Part shown: positions 42,423 to 50,557 of the stretch, one piece after another
Position numbering within the stretch: the first letter of the stretch is position 1
How the letters are laid out: each line of letters begins with the position of its first letter
Assembly (NCBI GenBank): GCA_900548905.1
Contig: URMK01000031.1
Location: 10,447 to 74,446 of the forward strand
Source of the DNA: an uncultured Lachnospiraceae bacterium
GTDB lineage: Bacteria > Bacillota > Clostridia > Lachnospirales > Lachnospiraceae
DNA: 64,000 nt
Reading direction: 5' to 3'
Translations under genes and position numbers: made by a program
Notes under the pieces: model-generated
The model's input: only the letters and a program-made list of their open reading frames with translations
The model's database searches: none
What the model was told of the DNA's origin: nothing

Positions 42423-44154
42423 GAGTTTTGGCTTCATGGGAAAAATGGTGCTGGTTTATACGTTATTTGCGGTAATTCCCATGATATTTCTGACAGCTTA
42501 TAACTATAGAAAAACAAGCGAAATCCTGAGAGAAGAGAGTTTCCAGGAAATGCAGCAGAACATGGTTACAACCGGGAAAAGCCTGGAATCCTCCTTCCTG
42601 TCTTACAGCACTATTATGGATCTGCTCTATACGAACCAGATGCTAAACAGTTACCTCAGCGTGGATTATACCGACATTTCTTATTGGGACATGTTTTCCT
42701 ACATTGACAAACAGCTGCACAGCATAACCATATTACAGCCGAATATTTACCGGATTAACTTCTACAGCACCAACCGGACGCTGCCGCAGGATAATTATTA
42801 TTTTTATAATAAAGAAGCGCTTCCTCCCGGTTTTGAGGCAAAGGCGTCCGAAAAGAGCGGTTCCACTACAGTCGGCGGTATTGTTACTAAAGACGGTGTC
42901 GATTATCTGGGATTCATCCGCAAACTGAATTATTACAGCAGCGGGGAAATCGAAAATTATCTGGTCATGTTGGTGGATGCCAATTCCTTAAATGAACAGC
43001 TGGGGCAGAATGACAGTTCCAGGCAGATGTATCTCGTTGATGAAACGGGTCAGGTGCTTGCGGCTGGCGCGGCGGCGGCAGAATCTGACATAGGAACGCT
43101 TATCCCCGGATGGAACGAAATACCGCCCGGGAAAACGGGCCGGAAAATAACGATAAACGGTGTCGACATGATCGGTATGCGTCGTGAAGAGGACATGGGT
43201 ATGAACCTGCTTCTGTTCATGGACCAGGAAAGTCTGCTCGCGGAAACCGCAGAAGTAACGCAGCGGATTCTCTTTGTGTTTCTGCTGAGTTCTACCTTTG
43301 TCTTTTGCGCCATCTGGCTCTATGGAAAGATAGCTGAAAAACGCGTGGAAAAAGTAGTTTATGCGGCAAAGAAACTGGGGGACGGACAGTTTGACTATGT
43401 CCTCTCCGATATGGGGTATGATGAAATCGGCCAAATCGCCAATGCTTTTAATTCCCTTAATGAGCGGATACAAATCCTGATCCGGGAAAATTATGAAAAG
43501 AAGCTGCTCCTGAAATCCAGTGAAATGAATCTGCTCCAGGAACAGATCAATCCTCATTTTCTGTATAACGCCCTTTCTGTAATATCTTCTATGGCTATGC
43601 GGGAAGGAGGTAAAAAAACAGTACAAAGCGTACGTTATCTCGCAGATTTTTATAGAATATCACTAAACAAGGGGCGCCAGACCGTATCCATACAGGAGGA
43701 ACTGGATCTTTTGCAGAATTATATGAAAATTCAAAAACTCCGTTTCGGAGATGCTGTGGATATAACATATGATGCAGACAGGGAAATACTTCCTTGCCGG
43801 ACAATTAAGCTGATTTTACAGCCTCTCGTGGAAAATGCAATCCATCACGGTACAAGGGGGGAAGAAGTTCTTCATATTGCCGTCCGTGCGGGACAGGACG
43901 GAAACCGCATATTTTACGAGGTATCGGATGACGGTCTTGGGATCGATCCGGAAAAACTGGTGCAGCTGCGTACCGAATTAAAACAGTCCCAGGAAGGCTT
44001 CGGCCTGAAAAATGTGGATATCCGGGTAAAGCTTAACTATGGAAAAGAATATGGGGTGACCGTAAACAGCGTATACGGGAAGGGTACCTGCATCCGCGTG
44101 GAAATTCCCCGGACGGCAGGCGGAGAGTTTTTACTAAATAATGACTGCCTTTAA
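42400..44154 (+). CDS. Sensor histidine kinase (YesM-like)
   Basis: Membrane kinase of 584 residues. TM1 at about 15-34, an extracytoplasmic sensor to about 288, TM2 at about 289-308, a HAMP domain (about 310-360), then LQEQINPHFLYNALSVIS with His386 and a GHKL ATPase with LQPLVENAIHHG and DDGLGI. The start at 42400 has GGGGTGA nearby; an ATG at 42436 with AGGAG upstream is a good alternative and would drop 12 residues. Ends at a terminator, so the transporter genes need their own promoter. Confidence 0.93.
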   Translation: MNIVKWFRSFGFMGKMVLVYTLFAVIPMIFLTAYNYRKTSEILREESFQEMQQNMVTTGKSLESSFLSYSTIMDLLYTNQMLNSYLSVDYTDISYWDMFSYIDKQLHSITILQPNIYRINFYSTNRTLPQDNYYFYNKEALPPGFEAKASEKSGSTTVGGIVTKDGVDYLGFIRKLNYYSSGEIENYLVMLVDANSLNEQLGQNDSSRQMYLVDETGQVLAAGAAAAESDIGTLIPGWNEIPPGKTGRKITINGVDMIGMRREEDMGMNLLLFMDQESLLAETAEVTQRILFVFLLSSTFVFCAIWLYGKIAEKRVEKVVYAAKKLGDGQFDYVLSDMGYDEIGQIANAFNSLNERIQILIRENYEKKLLLKSSEMNLLQEQINPHFLYNALSVISSMAMREGGKKTVQSVRYLADFYRISLNKGRQTVSIQEELDLLQNYMKIQKLRFGDAVDITYDADREILPCRTIKLILQPLVENAIHHGTRGEEVLHIAVRAGQDGNRIFYEVSDDGLGIDPEKLVQLRTELKQSQEGFGLKNVDIRVKLNYGKEYGVTVNSVYGKGTCIRVEIPRTAGGEFLLNNDCL

Positions 44155-44167
44155 GATTTCGCAGGAA

Positions 44168-44197
44168 AGGAAGCACTTGACGGTGCTTTCTTTTTTT
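44168..44197 (+). terminator. Terminator after the kinase gene
   Basis: GGAAGCAC with GTGCTTTC, six-base loop, followed by seven T. It separates the two-component genes from the transporter genes. Confidence 0.8.
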
Positions 44198-44396
44198 AGT
44201 TTATCAGGCAATACCCCAAATCGTTAAATTTATAAATTATCGTAAAATTTCAACAGCCTCCAGAGAAAAATGTGTAAAAAGTGTAAAATACTGATGGTTT
44301 TTATAAATATCTTTTCTTGTTTGCAGTGCTTTTTGTATATAAAATTAACTCACAAGCGAAATATGTATACACTTCACACAAGAGAGGGTGGTATTT
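44198..44396. other. AT-rich leader of the second ABC operon
   Basis: Control region of the transporter operon. A TATAAA box lies in the TTTTTGTATATAAAATT stretch near 44335-44350 with TTGTTT 15 bases before; the promoter is not firm. No gene or hairpin is supported. Confidence 0.45.
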
Positions 44397-45374
44397 ATGA
44401 AAAAGGCGGTTCCACAGGCAGCACAGCCTGGACAAAAAGCAGGGAAAAAGAAAAGCCTGGGATTCCGGTTCTGGGAACAAAGATATCTGTTTCTGCTGCT
44501 TCTGCCGGCACTGGTATGGGTGATACTGATTTGTTATGCGCCAATGACCGGCCTGTACATGGCATTTATCAATTATACGCCGAAAGGCAACGGCTATTTT
44601 GCGGATATGGCTAACTCTGCATTTGTCGGACTTGATTGGTTTCAGTACTTTTTTTCAACGGATTTCCTGAAAATCATGAGAAATACGCTGGCAACCAGTC
44701 TGCTCACCCTTTTGTTTTCTTTTCCTCTGCCTATCATTCTTGCCATATGCCTGAATGAAGTGAGAAGCAACAGGATGAAAAAGTTCGTTCAGACGGCTTC
44801 TTATCTTCCCTACTTTATATCCTGGGTTATTGCGGCGAACATTTTTATTACCTTTCTGTCCGCAGACGGTGTAATCAACAATCTTCTGATCGCGGTCGGC
44901 CTTACAGACGAACAGATTTTATTCTTTCAGCACGGCCCTTATTTCTGGTGGATTATTGCTTTTGCAAATGCATGGAAGGTTCTGGGCTATAACGCCATTA
45001 TCTATCTGGCGGCAATTTCCGGCATCAGCCAGGATATGTATGAAGCCGCGGACGTGGACGGGGCCACCCGATTACAGAAAATCTGGTACATCACACTTCC
45101 CGCTTTAAAGCCCACGATTATTATACTGCTGATCCTGGCAATCGGCGGCATTCTCAACACCGGCTTTGAGCAGCAGCTATTGATGGCTAACGATTCCATT
45201 TTGAATTATTCCGACGTACTGGATACTTATGCATACCGGTATGGTCTGAAAAACGGGATGTACTCTTACGGTACCGCAGTGGGTCTGTTCAAATCGGTGG
45301 TTTCTTTTATCCTGGTTATGGGTGCAAACTCTCTGTCCAAAAAGTTCGATGACGATAACAGTGCATTATTTTAA
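44397..45374 (+). CDS. Sugar ABC transporter permease (LplB type)
   Basis: Membrane permease of 325 residues with a basic N-terminus (QKAGKKKSLGFRFWEQR) and six helices. The EAA loop MYEAADVDGATRLQKIWYIT is clear. LplB-type permeases work with LplC-type partners and long binding proteins, as here. The ATG at 44397 has AGAGGGTGG; an upstream GTG is weaker. No ATPase is encoded nearby, so a shared ATPase is presumed. Confidence 0.93.
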   Translation: MKKAVPQAAQPGQKAGKKKSLGFRFWEQRYLFLLLLPALVWVILICYAPMTGLYMAFINYTPKGNGYFADMANSAFVGLDWFQYFFSTDFLKIMRNTLATSLLTLLFSFPLPIILAICLNEVRSNRMKKFVQTASYLPYFISWVIAANIFITFLSADGVINNLLIAVGLTDEQILFFQHGPYFWWIIAFANAWKVLGYNAIIYLAAISGISQDMYEAADVDGATRLQKIWYITLPALKPTIIILLILAIGGILNTGFEQQLLMANDSILNYSDVLDTYAYRYGLKNGMYSYGTAVGLFKSVVSFILVMGANSLSKKFDDDNSALF

Positions 45375-45386
45375 GGAGGGATAGAG

Positions 45387-46286
45387 ATGAAATCAACAAC
45401 CGATGTATATAAAAAGAAAAGGCCTGCTTCCGATATCGCGCTGGATATTTTTAAAATATTCTTTCTTGCGCTGGTAGTAATCCTGTGTGTATATCCATTC
45501 TGGAATATTTTTATTATTTCTATCAATGATGCTACGGATGCCATGCGCGGCGGTTTATATTTCCTTCCCAGAAAACTAAGTTTTGCGAGCTATAAGGATA
45601 TTCTCACCCGCTCCACATTTCTGCATTCCATTCTGGTTACACTGTCCCGTACGGCGGTGGGGACGCCGTTGGCTGTATTGGCTACAACCGCTCTGGCCTA
45701 TGTGCTTTCCAGAAAGGAGCTGTTGTGGAAAAAGCCGATTACACTGTTATTTATTTTCACTATGTATTTCGGCGGCGGTCTGGTCCCTTATTATATGGTA
45801 CTTAAAAATCTGGGAATGCTGAATAACTTTATCGTATTTATTTTTCCCAATCTGGTGAGTGTTTATAACATGATCCTGGTCAGGAACTATATAGAGGGAA
45901 TGCCTGATGCCCTTTTCGAAGCGGCAAAAATTGACGGCGCAAACGATTTGACAATTTTTTTCAGGTTGGTCCTGCCGCTGTCCAAGCCGATTATTATGAC
46001 AATTGCCCTGTTTGTTGCAATTATGCACTGGAACTCCTGGTTTGATGCTTACTTATACACAAATTCGCAGAATCTGAAGGTAATGCAGTCCATTTTGGTG
46101 GAAATTCTGAACCAGTACCAGACGACGGGCGCCAATCAGGCGGCTAACCGCACCGGGCAGGGAATTACACCCGACAGCATCCGTATGGCGGCAACCATGG
46201 TGGCGACGATCCCAATTATCCTGGTATACCCGTTCATCCAGAAATATTTTGTTAAAGGTATCATGCTCGGTTCCGTAAAAAGCTGA
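45387..46286 (+). CDS. Sugar ABC transporter permease (LplC/YtcP type)
   Basis: Membrane permease of 299 residues with six helices. The EAA loop LFEAAKIDGANDLTIFFRLV and the C-terminal PFIQKYFVKGIMLGSVKS are typical. AAGGAGG precedes the start, 12 bases after the first permease. Partners the LplB-type permease in polysaccharide or oligosaccharide uptake. Confidence 0.94.
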   Translation: MKSTTDVYKKKRPASDIALDIFKIFFLALVVILCVYPFWNIFIISINDATDAMRGGLYFLPRKLSFASYKDILTRSTFLHSILVTLSRTAVGTPLAVLATTALAYVLSRKELLWKKPITLLFIFTMYFGGGLVPYYMVLKNLGMLNNFIVFIFPNLVSVYNMILVRNYIEGMPDALFEAAKIDGANDLTIFFRLVLPLSKPIIMTIALFVAIMHWNSWFDAYLYTNSQNLKVMQSILVEILNQYQTTGANQAANRTGQGITPDSIRMAATMVATIPIILVYPFIQKYFVKGIMLGSVKS

Positions 46287-46340
46287 ACCAAAGCTTGAAG
46301 AGAGGATACATAACCTGTAAGATAATAAAAGGAGGATTTT

Positions 46341-47954
46341 ATGAAGGCAAAAAAAGTAACAGCGCTTATATTGAGCGCGGCAATGGCTGCTGCAGCGTTG
46401 ACAGGCTGCGGAAATGGAAGTACAGGGGGAGAAAGCGCGGAAGGAGCACAGGCGGCTTCCGATGGACCGGTAACACTGACTTTCTTTGATAAGAACTCAG
46501 GCAGCAATACCTTTGACGACGAAATCGCAAAGGCTATTGAGGAAAAAACAGGCGTTACCATCCAGGTGGAAAATCCCACAGGGGATCCGCTGGAAAAGTT
46601 AAATCTGATGCTGACCGGACAGAATTATCCGGATATTGTCCTCATGGACAGAGGCAACGAAATCGTAAACCGCTATATCGATGCGGGCGCCCTGATCCCG
46701 CTGAATGATCTTATTGACCAATATGCGCCCCATGTAAAGGAAATGTACGGCGATGTACTGAATAAAAGCCGCTACAGTGACGGGAATAATTATTATCTGA
46801 ATAACTGGTATGGTGTGGATCCCGATGCGTCCGCCGGAGTCCTGATGAGAAGGGATCTGCTGGCCGAAATCGTGGGACAGGAACGCGCCGATAGCCCGGA
46901 GCCTTTTACACAGTCTGAGTATCTTGATATATTACGGCAGTTTAAGGAAAAATATCCCATGATTGACGGGAAAGAAAGTATTGCCATTACCTTAGACGGG
47001 GAATCCAAAAATTATGCAGGCACTTTCGGAGGCATGTTTGGGATAAAGACTTACTATGTAAACGGCGATTCCCTTCAGCATGTTATAAAGAACCCCAGAT
47101 ATAAAGATGCTATTTCTTTTATGAACACCATGTATACAGAAGGGCTGCTGGATAAGGAATGGGTGGTAAACAAGAAAGAACAATGGACGCAGAAGCTTTC
47201 CGCCGGAAATGTCTTTTCTACTTTTACCTCCTACTGGGATACGGACGGTGTCAATACCAGCCTTGCATCCACTATCGGGCCGGATGCCCAGTTCTACAGC
47301 TATAAAGTGGTGGGAGACGGATTGGATCCCTCCGAAACAACCTATAACGGCAGAAGCACACTGGGATGGGATGCAATCGGCATCACTGCCAACTGTAAAA
47401 ATCCGGAAGCTGCCATGAAATTTATTGATTTTCTTGTAAGTGAAGAGGGCCAATACCTGATGATGTGGGGAATTGAAGGAAAGCATTGGGATATGGTGGA
47501 CGGAAAACATGTTCCGAAGCAGGAAATTGTAGATGGTTTCCAGACAGACTTTGACAAGACAAAACTGGAAACCGGAATCCGTAAATGGTCCTGGTTCATT
47601 AAAAACGGATACGGCAGCGACGGCACACCGTATGATATGTCCACGAAATATAAGCTGCAGCCCACCGCAGAATTTGCAAACAAGTGTTTTGGCGAGTCAG
47701 ACAGCTGGGATACGGCGGATCTCACAGGCCTGGAACCTGCAGGCAGTTCTCCGGAAGGCCTGAAATGGCAGAAGGTGCAGGATATTTATAACCAGAATTT
47801 CCCCAAAATGGTGAATGCGGCAAGTAATGAGGAAGCGTTGTCTGTTTATGATGAAATGGCGGCGGAAATGGAAGCGGCAGGGCTGCCTGATGTGGAAAAC
47901 TACCTTACGGCACAGTATCAGGAAAGAATGACGCTGTGGGGACAGACGGATTGA
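46341..47954 (+). CDS. Extracellular solute-binding lipoprotein (LplA type)
   Basis: Binding protein of 537 residues, longer than MalE-like proteins as is usual for this subtype. The signal MKAKKVTALILSAAMAAAA ends in lipobox LTGC and a Gly/Ser/Glu-rich linker follows. Inside are KLNLMLTGQNYPDIVLMD and AMKFIDFLVSEEGQYLMMWG, typical of family 1 SBP. AAAGGAGG precedes the start. The ligand is probably an alpha-galactoside or related glycan, given the next gene. Confidence 0.94.
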   Translation: MKAKKVTALILSAAMAAAALTGCGNGSTGGESAEGAQAASDGPVTLTFFDKNSGSNTFDDEIAKAIEEKTGVTIQVENPTGDPLEKLNLMLTGQNYPDIVLMDRGNEIVNRYIDAGALIPLNDLIDQYAPHVKEMYGDVLNKSRYSDGNNYYLNNWYGVDPDASAGVLMRRDLLAEIVGQERADSPEPFTQSEYLDILRQFKEKYPMIDGKESIAITLDGESKNYAGTFGGMFGIKTYYVNGDSLQHVIKNPRYKDAISFMNTMYTEGLLDKEWVVNKKEQWTQKLSAGNVFSTFTSYWDTDGVNTSLASTIGPDAQFYSYKVVGDGLDPSETTYNGRSTLGWDAIGITANCKNPEAAMKFIDFLVSEEGQYLMMWGIEGKHWDMVDGKHVPKQEIVDGFQTDFDKTKLETGIRKWSWFIKNGYGSDGTPYDMSTKYKLQPTAEFANKCFGESDSWDTADLTGLEPAGSSPEGLKWQKVQDIYNQNFPKMVNAASNEEALSVYDEMAAEMEAAGLPDVENYLTAQYQERMTLWGQTD

Positions 47955-48002
47955 TAACAGGATCCATTAACAGACAGCAGGGGCTTACAGAAAAGGGAGT
48001 GA

Positions 48003-49958
48003 ATGAAAATGGAATGGAAAATAACAGAAGCAGGATATTTTGAATTATGGAATGGGCCTGCCCCGGTTTTATCCGCCTATTCCACAGCGGAACATACCGA
48101 CGGAAGGCAAATAGATACCCGGACAGCACAGCTGTCCGGAACCCATACCGAGGCGGATAGCACCGAACTTGTTTTCACAGCAGGTAACGGCCTGATTCTG
48201 ACCGAGAGACTGGACGTCACACCGGACGGTATTCCTTTTGCCTCTTGCTCCCTTTCTGAAACAGGCGTGAAATCCGTGGAGTCCCGCCGGCTCTCGCCGC
48301 TTATTATGCAGGCGCCCACTCAGGGAATATCCCGTCTATGGAGAAGCCTTTGGTCCCAAATGCTTCTGGTCCCGTATGACAATACCATGTGGCTGCGCTA
48401 CGAGGCGGTGCCCCCGCGGGCCGGCAGAAGAAGCTATGATCTCACCGTTCTGTTTTCCCCTGACAGCCGGGAGGGACTGCTGATCGGCGCTGTTGATTTT
48501 ACCATATGGAAAAACGCACTTATCTTTTCCGGATCGGATGCAGGAAAGCTGGAAGCCCGCTGCGGTATCGCGGAAGAAGGCACGCATGACAGCGCCGCTC
48601 ATGGAAGCATGATAGGAAATACGGTTTCGTCCTCCCGCTTCTGCATTTTCCAGGGAGAGGACTATCGAAAACTGCTGGAACAATACGGCGATTTGCTCAA
48701 AACCTTAAAAAAGCCCTTATCCTGGAATGGGAGTGTACCTTTTGGATTCAACAGCTGGGCCGGATTGGCTTTTGAGCTGAATGCGGATAACTTCCGGGAT
48801 ACGGCCGCGTTTATGCGGGAACAGCTGATGCCGGCAGGCTATCTGAATGATGGGATTACCTATGCAAACCTTGATGCCGGCTGGAATATCATCCCTGACA
48901 AAATTCTGGAAGAGATGGTCATGCAACTGCACCAAAATGGTCAGAGGGCCGGTATTTATGATGCTCCTTTTGCTTTTTTCGGACAGGATACGGAAGCTGA
49001 GATCCCCGGGGTTCCCGGGCACCTCTACTCGGAAATCCTGCTGCGTAATACAGAAGGCGAATTTCTCCCACGGGTAGACGGCGCAATTCCTTATGATGTA
49101 ACCCATCCGGTCTGGAAAGAACAGATGCGGTGGAAACTGCAACGCTTTATTGACTGGGGTTTTGATTATATTAAGCTGGATTTCTTAAGCCACGGCGGTA
49201 TGGAAGGCTGCCATTTTGATGATGCAATACGCACGGGCCGCCAGGCAATCACGGAAGGATATGAGTTTTTGACAGAAAATTTGTCTGAGGATAAAATCGG
49301 CAGGCCCTTTTTCATAAGCCTTTCCATTGCCCCCCTGTTTCCTTTTGGGTACGGACATGCGAGACGGTTTTCCTGCGATGCCTTCGGCACGGCGGAGGAT
49401 GTGGAATATGTCCTCAATGCCCAGACCTACGCATGGTGGCAGAGCGGGCGTCTGTATGCGGCAAATGACCCGGATCATATCTGCCTGTTGAAGAGTTTCT
49501 GCATGGAAAAAGACAGCACGCCGGGAGAAGCAAGAGCCCGTTATACAACAGCGGTTATGGCAGGCACTGTCATGATGCTCAGTGATGACTTCCGAAGAGA
49601 GGAAGCCCGGCAGAGGGCCTTGGAATTTGCATCCAACAGGGAAATTAATTGCCTTGCAGCCTCGGGATGTGTATTTATACCTGCGGAGTCCTGTGGTTTT
49701 TCAGCATCGAATATTTTTACGGCCCAAAAAGACGGAAAGCAATATGCTGCTGTGTTCCACTGGAAAAAAGGAAAGGAACAGGTGTGTGTGGATTTAAAAC
49801 GTGCCGGACTGCATACCTCCTCCTCTTTCCGGGAACTGTGGAGCGGGCAAATCCTTCATCCGGAAAACGGCATACTGACATGGCCGGTACAGGATTGTGA
49901 CGCAGTTCTTCTGGAAGAGATCCTCCCGCCGGACATATCGGTATCTGACAGCTTGTGA
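48003..49958 (+). CDS. Clan GH-D glycosidase (GH36/GH27-like alpha-galactosidase family)
   Basis: Cytoplasmic protein of 651 residues without a signal peptide. An N-terminal beta-sandwich (about 1-235) precedes a barrel with GFNSWAGLAFELN, YANLDAGWN, and nucleophile Asp393 in DYIKLDFLSHGG. Asp459 in RRFSCDAFG is the likely acid/base, as in RxSxD of alpha-galactosidases. A C-terminal Greek-key domain follows. The overall match is loose, so an unusual specificity (alpha-galactoside, alpha-N-acetylgalactosaminide or similar) is possible. GGGAG precedes the start. It ends the second sugar island. Confidence 0.75.
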   Translation: MKMEWKITEAGYFELWNGPAPVLSAYSTAEHTDGRQIDTRTAQLSGTHTEADSTELVFTAGNGLILTERLDVTPDGIPFASCSLSETGVKSVESRRLSPLIMQAPTQGISRLWRSLWSQMLLVPYDNTMWLRYEAVPPRAGRRSYDLTVLFSPDSREGLLIGAVDFTIWKNALIFSGSDAGKLEARCGIAEEGTHDSAAHGSMIGNTVSSSRFCIFQGEDYRKLLEQYGDLLKTLKKPLSWNGSVPFGFNSWAGLAFELNADNFRDTAAFMREQLMPAGYLNDGITYANLDAGWNIIPDKILEEMVMQLHQNGQRAGIYDAPFAFFGQDTEAEIPGVPGHLYSEILLRNTEGEFLPRVDGAIPYDVTHPVWKEQMRWKLQRFIDWGFDYIKLDFLSHGGMEGCHFDDAIRTGRQAITEGYEFLTENLSEDKIGRPFFISLSIAPLFPFGYGHARRFSCDAFGTAEDVEYVLNAQTYAWWQSGRLYAANDPDHICLLKSFCMEKDSTPGEARARYTTAVMAGTVMMLSDDFRREEARQRALEFASNREINCLAASGCVFIPAESCGFSASNIFTAQKDGKQYAAVFHWKKGKEQVCVDLKRAGLHTSSSFRELWSGQILHPENGILTWPVQDCDAVLLEEILPPDISVSDSL

Positions 49959-50076
49959 ACATAATCTCTTTTTGCCCGGAAAAGAATATAAGCTCCTTTT
50001 TCTCCTGTCGCGGCAGGTAGAAGGAGGGGCTGTCCTATGGGGATAAAAAGCATAAAAAGATATTTTTAAAAACCCA

Positions 50077-50105
50077 TTGACATTTTCCTTTATTTTTTGT
50101 ATTAT
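50077..50105 (+). promoter_or_regulatory. Promoter of tRNA-Pro
   Basis: Consensus TTGACA (50077-50082), 17-base spacer, TATTAT (50100-50105), 24 bases before the tRNA. Confidence 0.9.
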
Positions 50106-50129
50106 TGAATGGCTTGATAAAGTCCGCAT

Positions 50130-50203
50130 CGAAGCGTGGCTCAGTTTGGTAGAGCGCTGCGTTCGGGACGCAGAGGTCGCGTGTTCGAATCACGTCGCTT
50201 CGA
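50130..50203 (+). tRNA. tRNA-Pro (anticodon CGG)
   Basis: 74-base cloverleaf. Acceptor CGAAGCG pairs with CGCTTCG, discriminator A. The anticodon arm CTGCG-TTCGGGA-CGCAG has anticodon CGG, and the T arm has GTTCGAATC. CCA is not encoded. Confidence 0.97.
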
Positions 50204-50210
50204 CTATAGG

Positions 50211-50242
50211 AAAGCCCGGAAACTTAACGTTTCCGGGCTTTT
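50211..50242 (+). terminator. Terminator of tRNA-Pro
   Basis: AAAGCCCGGAAAC with GTTTCCGGGCTTTT, loop TTAA, T run. Confidence 0.92.
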
Positions 50243-50557
50243 ACTTTTCCCCCTTTTACTACTGGAACAGGCCGTTCTACGTTTTGTCCAGCAGACATGA
50301 AGTAATCAGTATTGCTTTGTCTGCTTCTATCTTACCTTCTTTCGCCCATGGATAAAGAATTTCTCTTTTATGTGCTATAACTTCATAGGGCCGTTAATTC
50401 CACATATAATAGACCATTCACTCATACACTACTCATTATATCCTGCTTCCCCACTCTCCCGCCGTCACGAAAAACAGGTTGTACCATGCCTTTTCCCAGG
50501 ATATAATCAGTATAAGACGGAACCAATGACAGCCATAGCCGAAACGGAGGTAACGCA
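50243..50557. other. Non-coding region upstream of glgX
   Basis: About 315 bases with no supported gene. The glgX promoter is at 50479-50507; another TATAAT near 50411 has no good -35. Otherwise nothing is seen. Confidence 0.7.
50479..50507 (+). promoter_or_regulatory. Promoter of glgX
   Basis: TTGTAC (50479-50484), 17-base spacer, TATAAT (50502-50507), 50 bases before the TTG start. Confidence 0.8.

Noticed and set aside
49959..50060. Hairpin CTCCTT/AAGGAG after the GH-D glycosidase gene as a terminator.
   Set aside because: The stem is interrupted and no T run follows.
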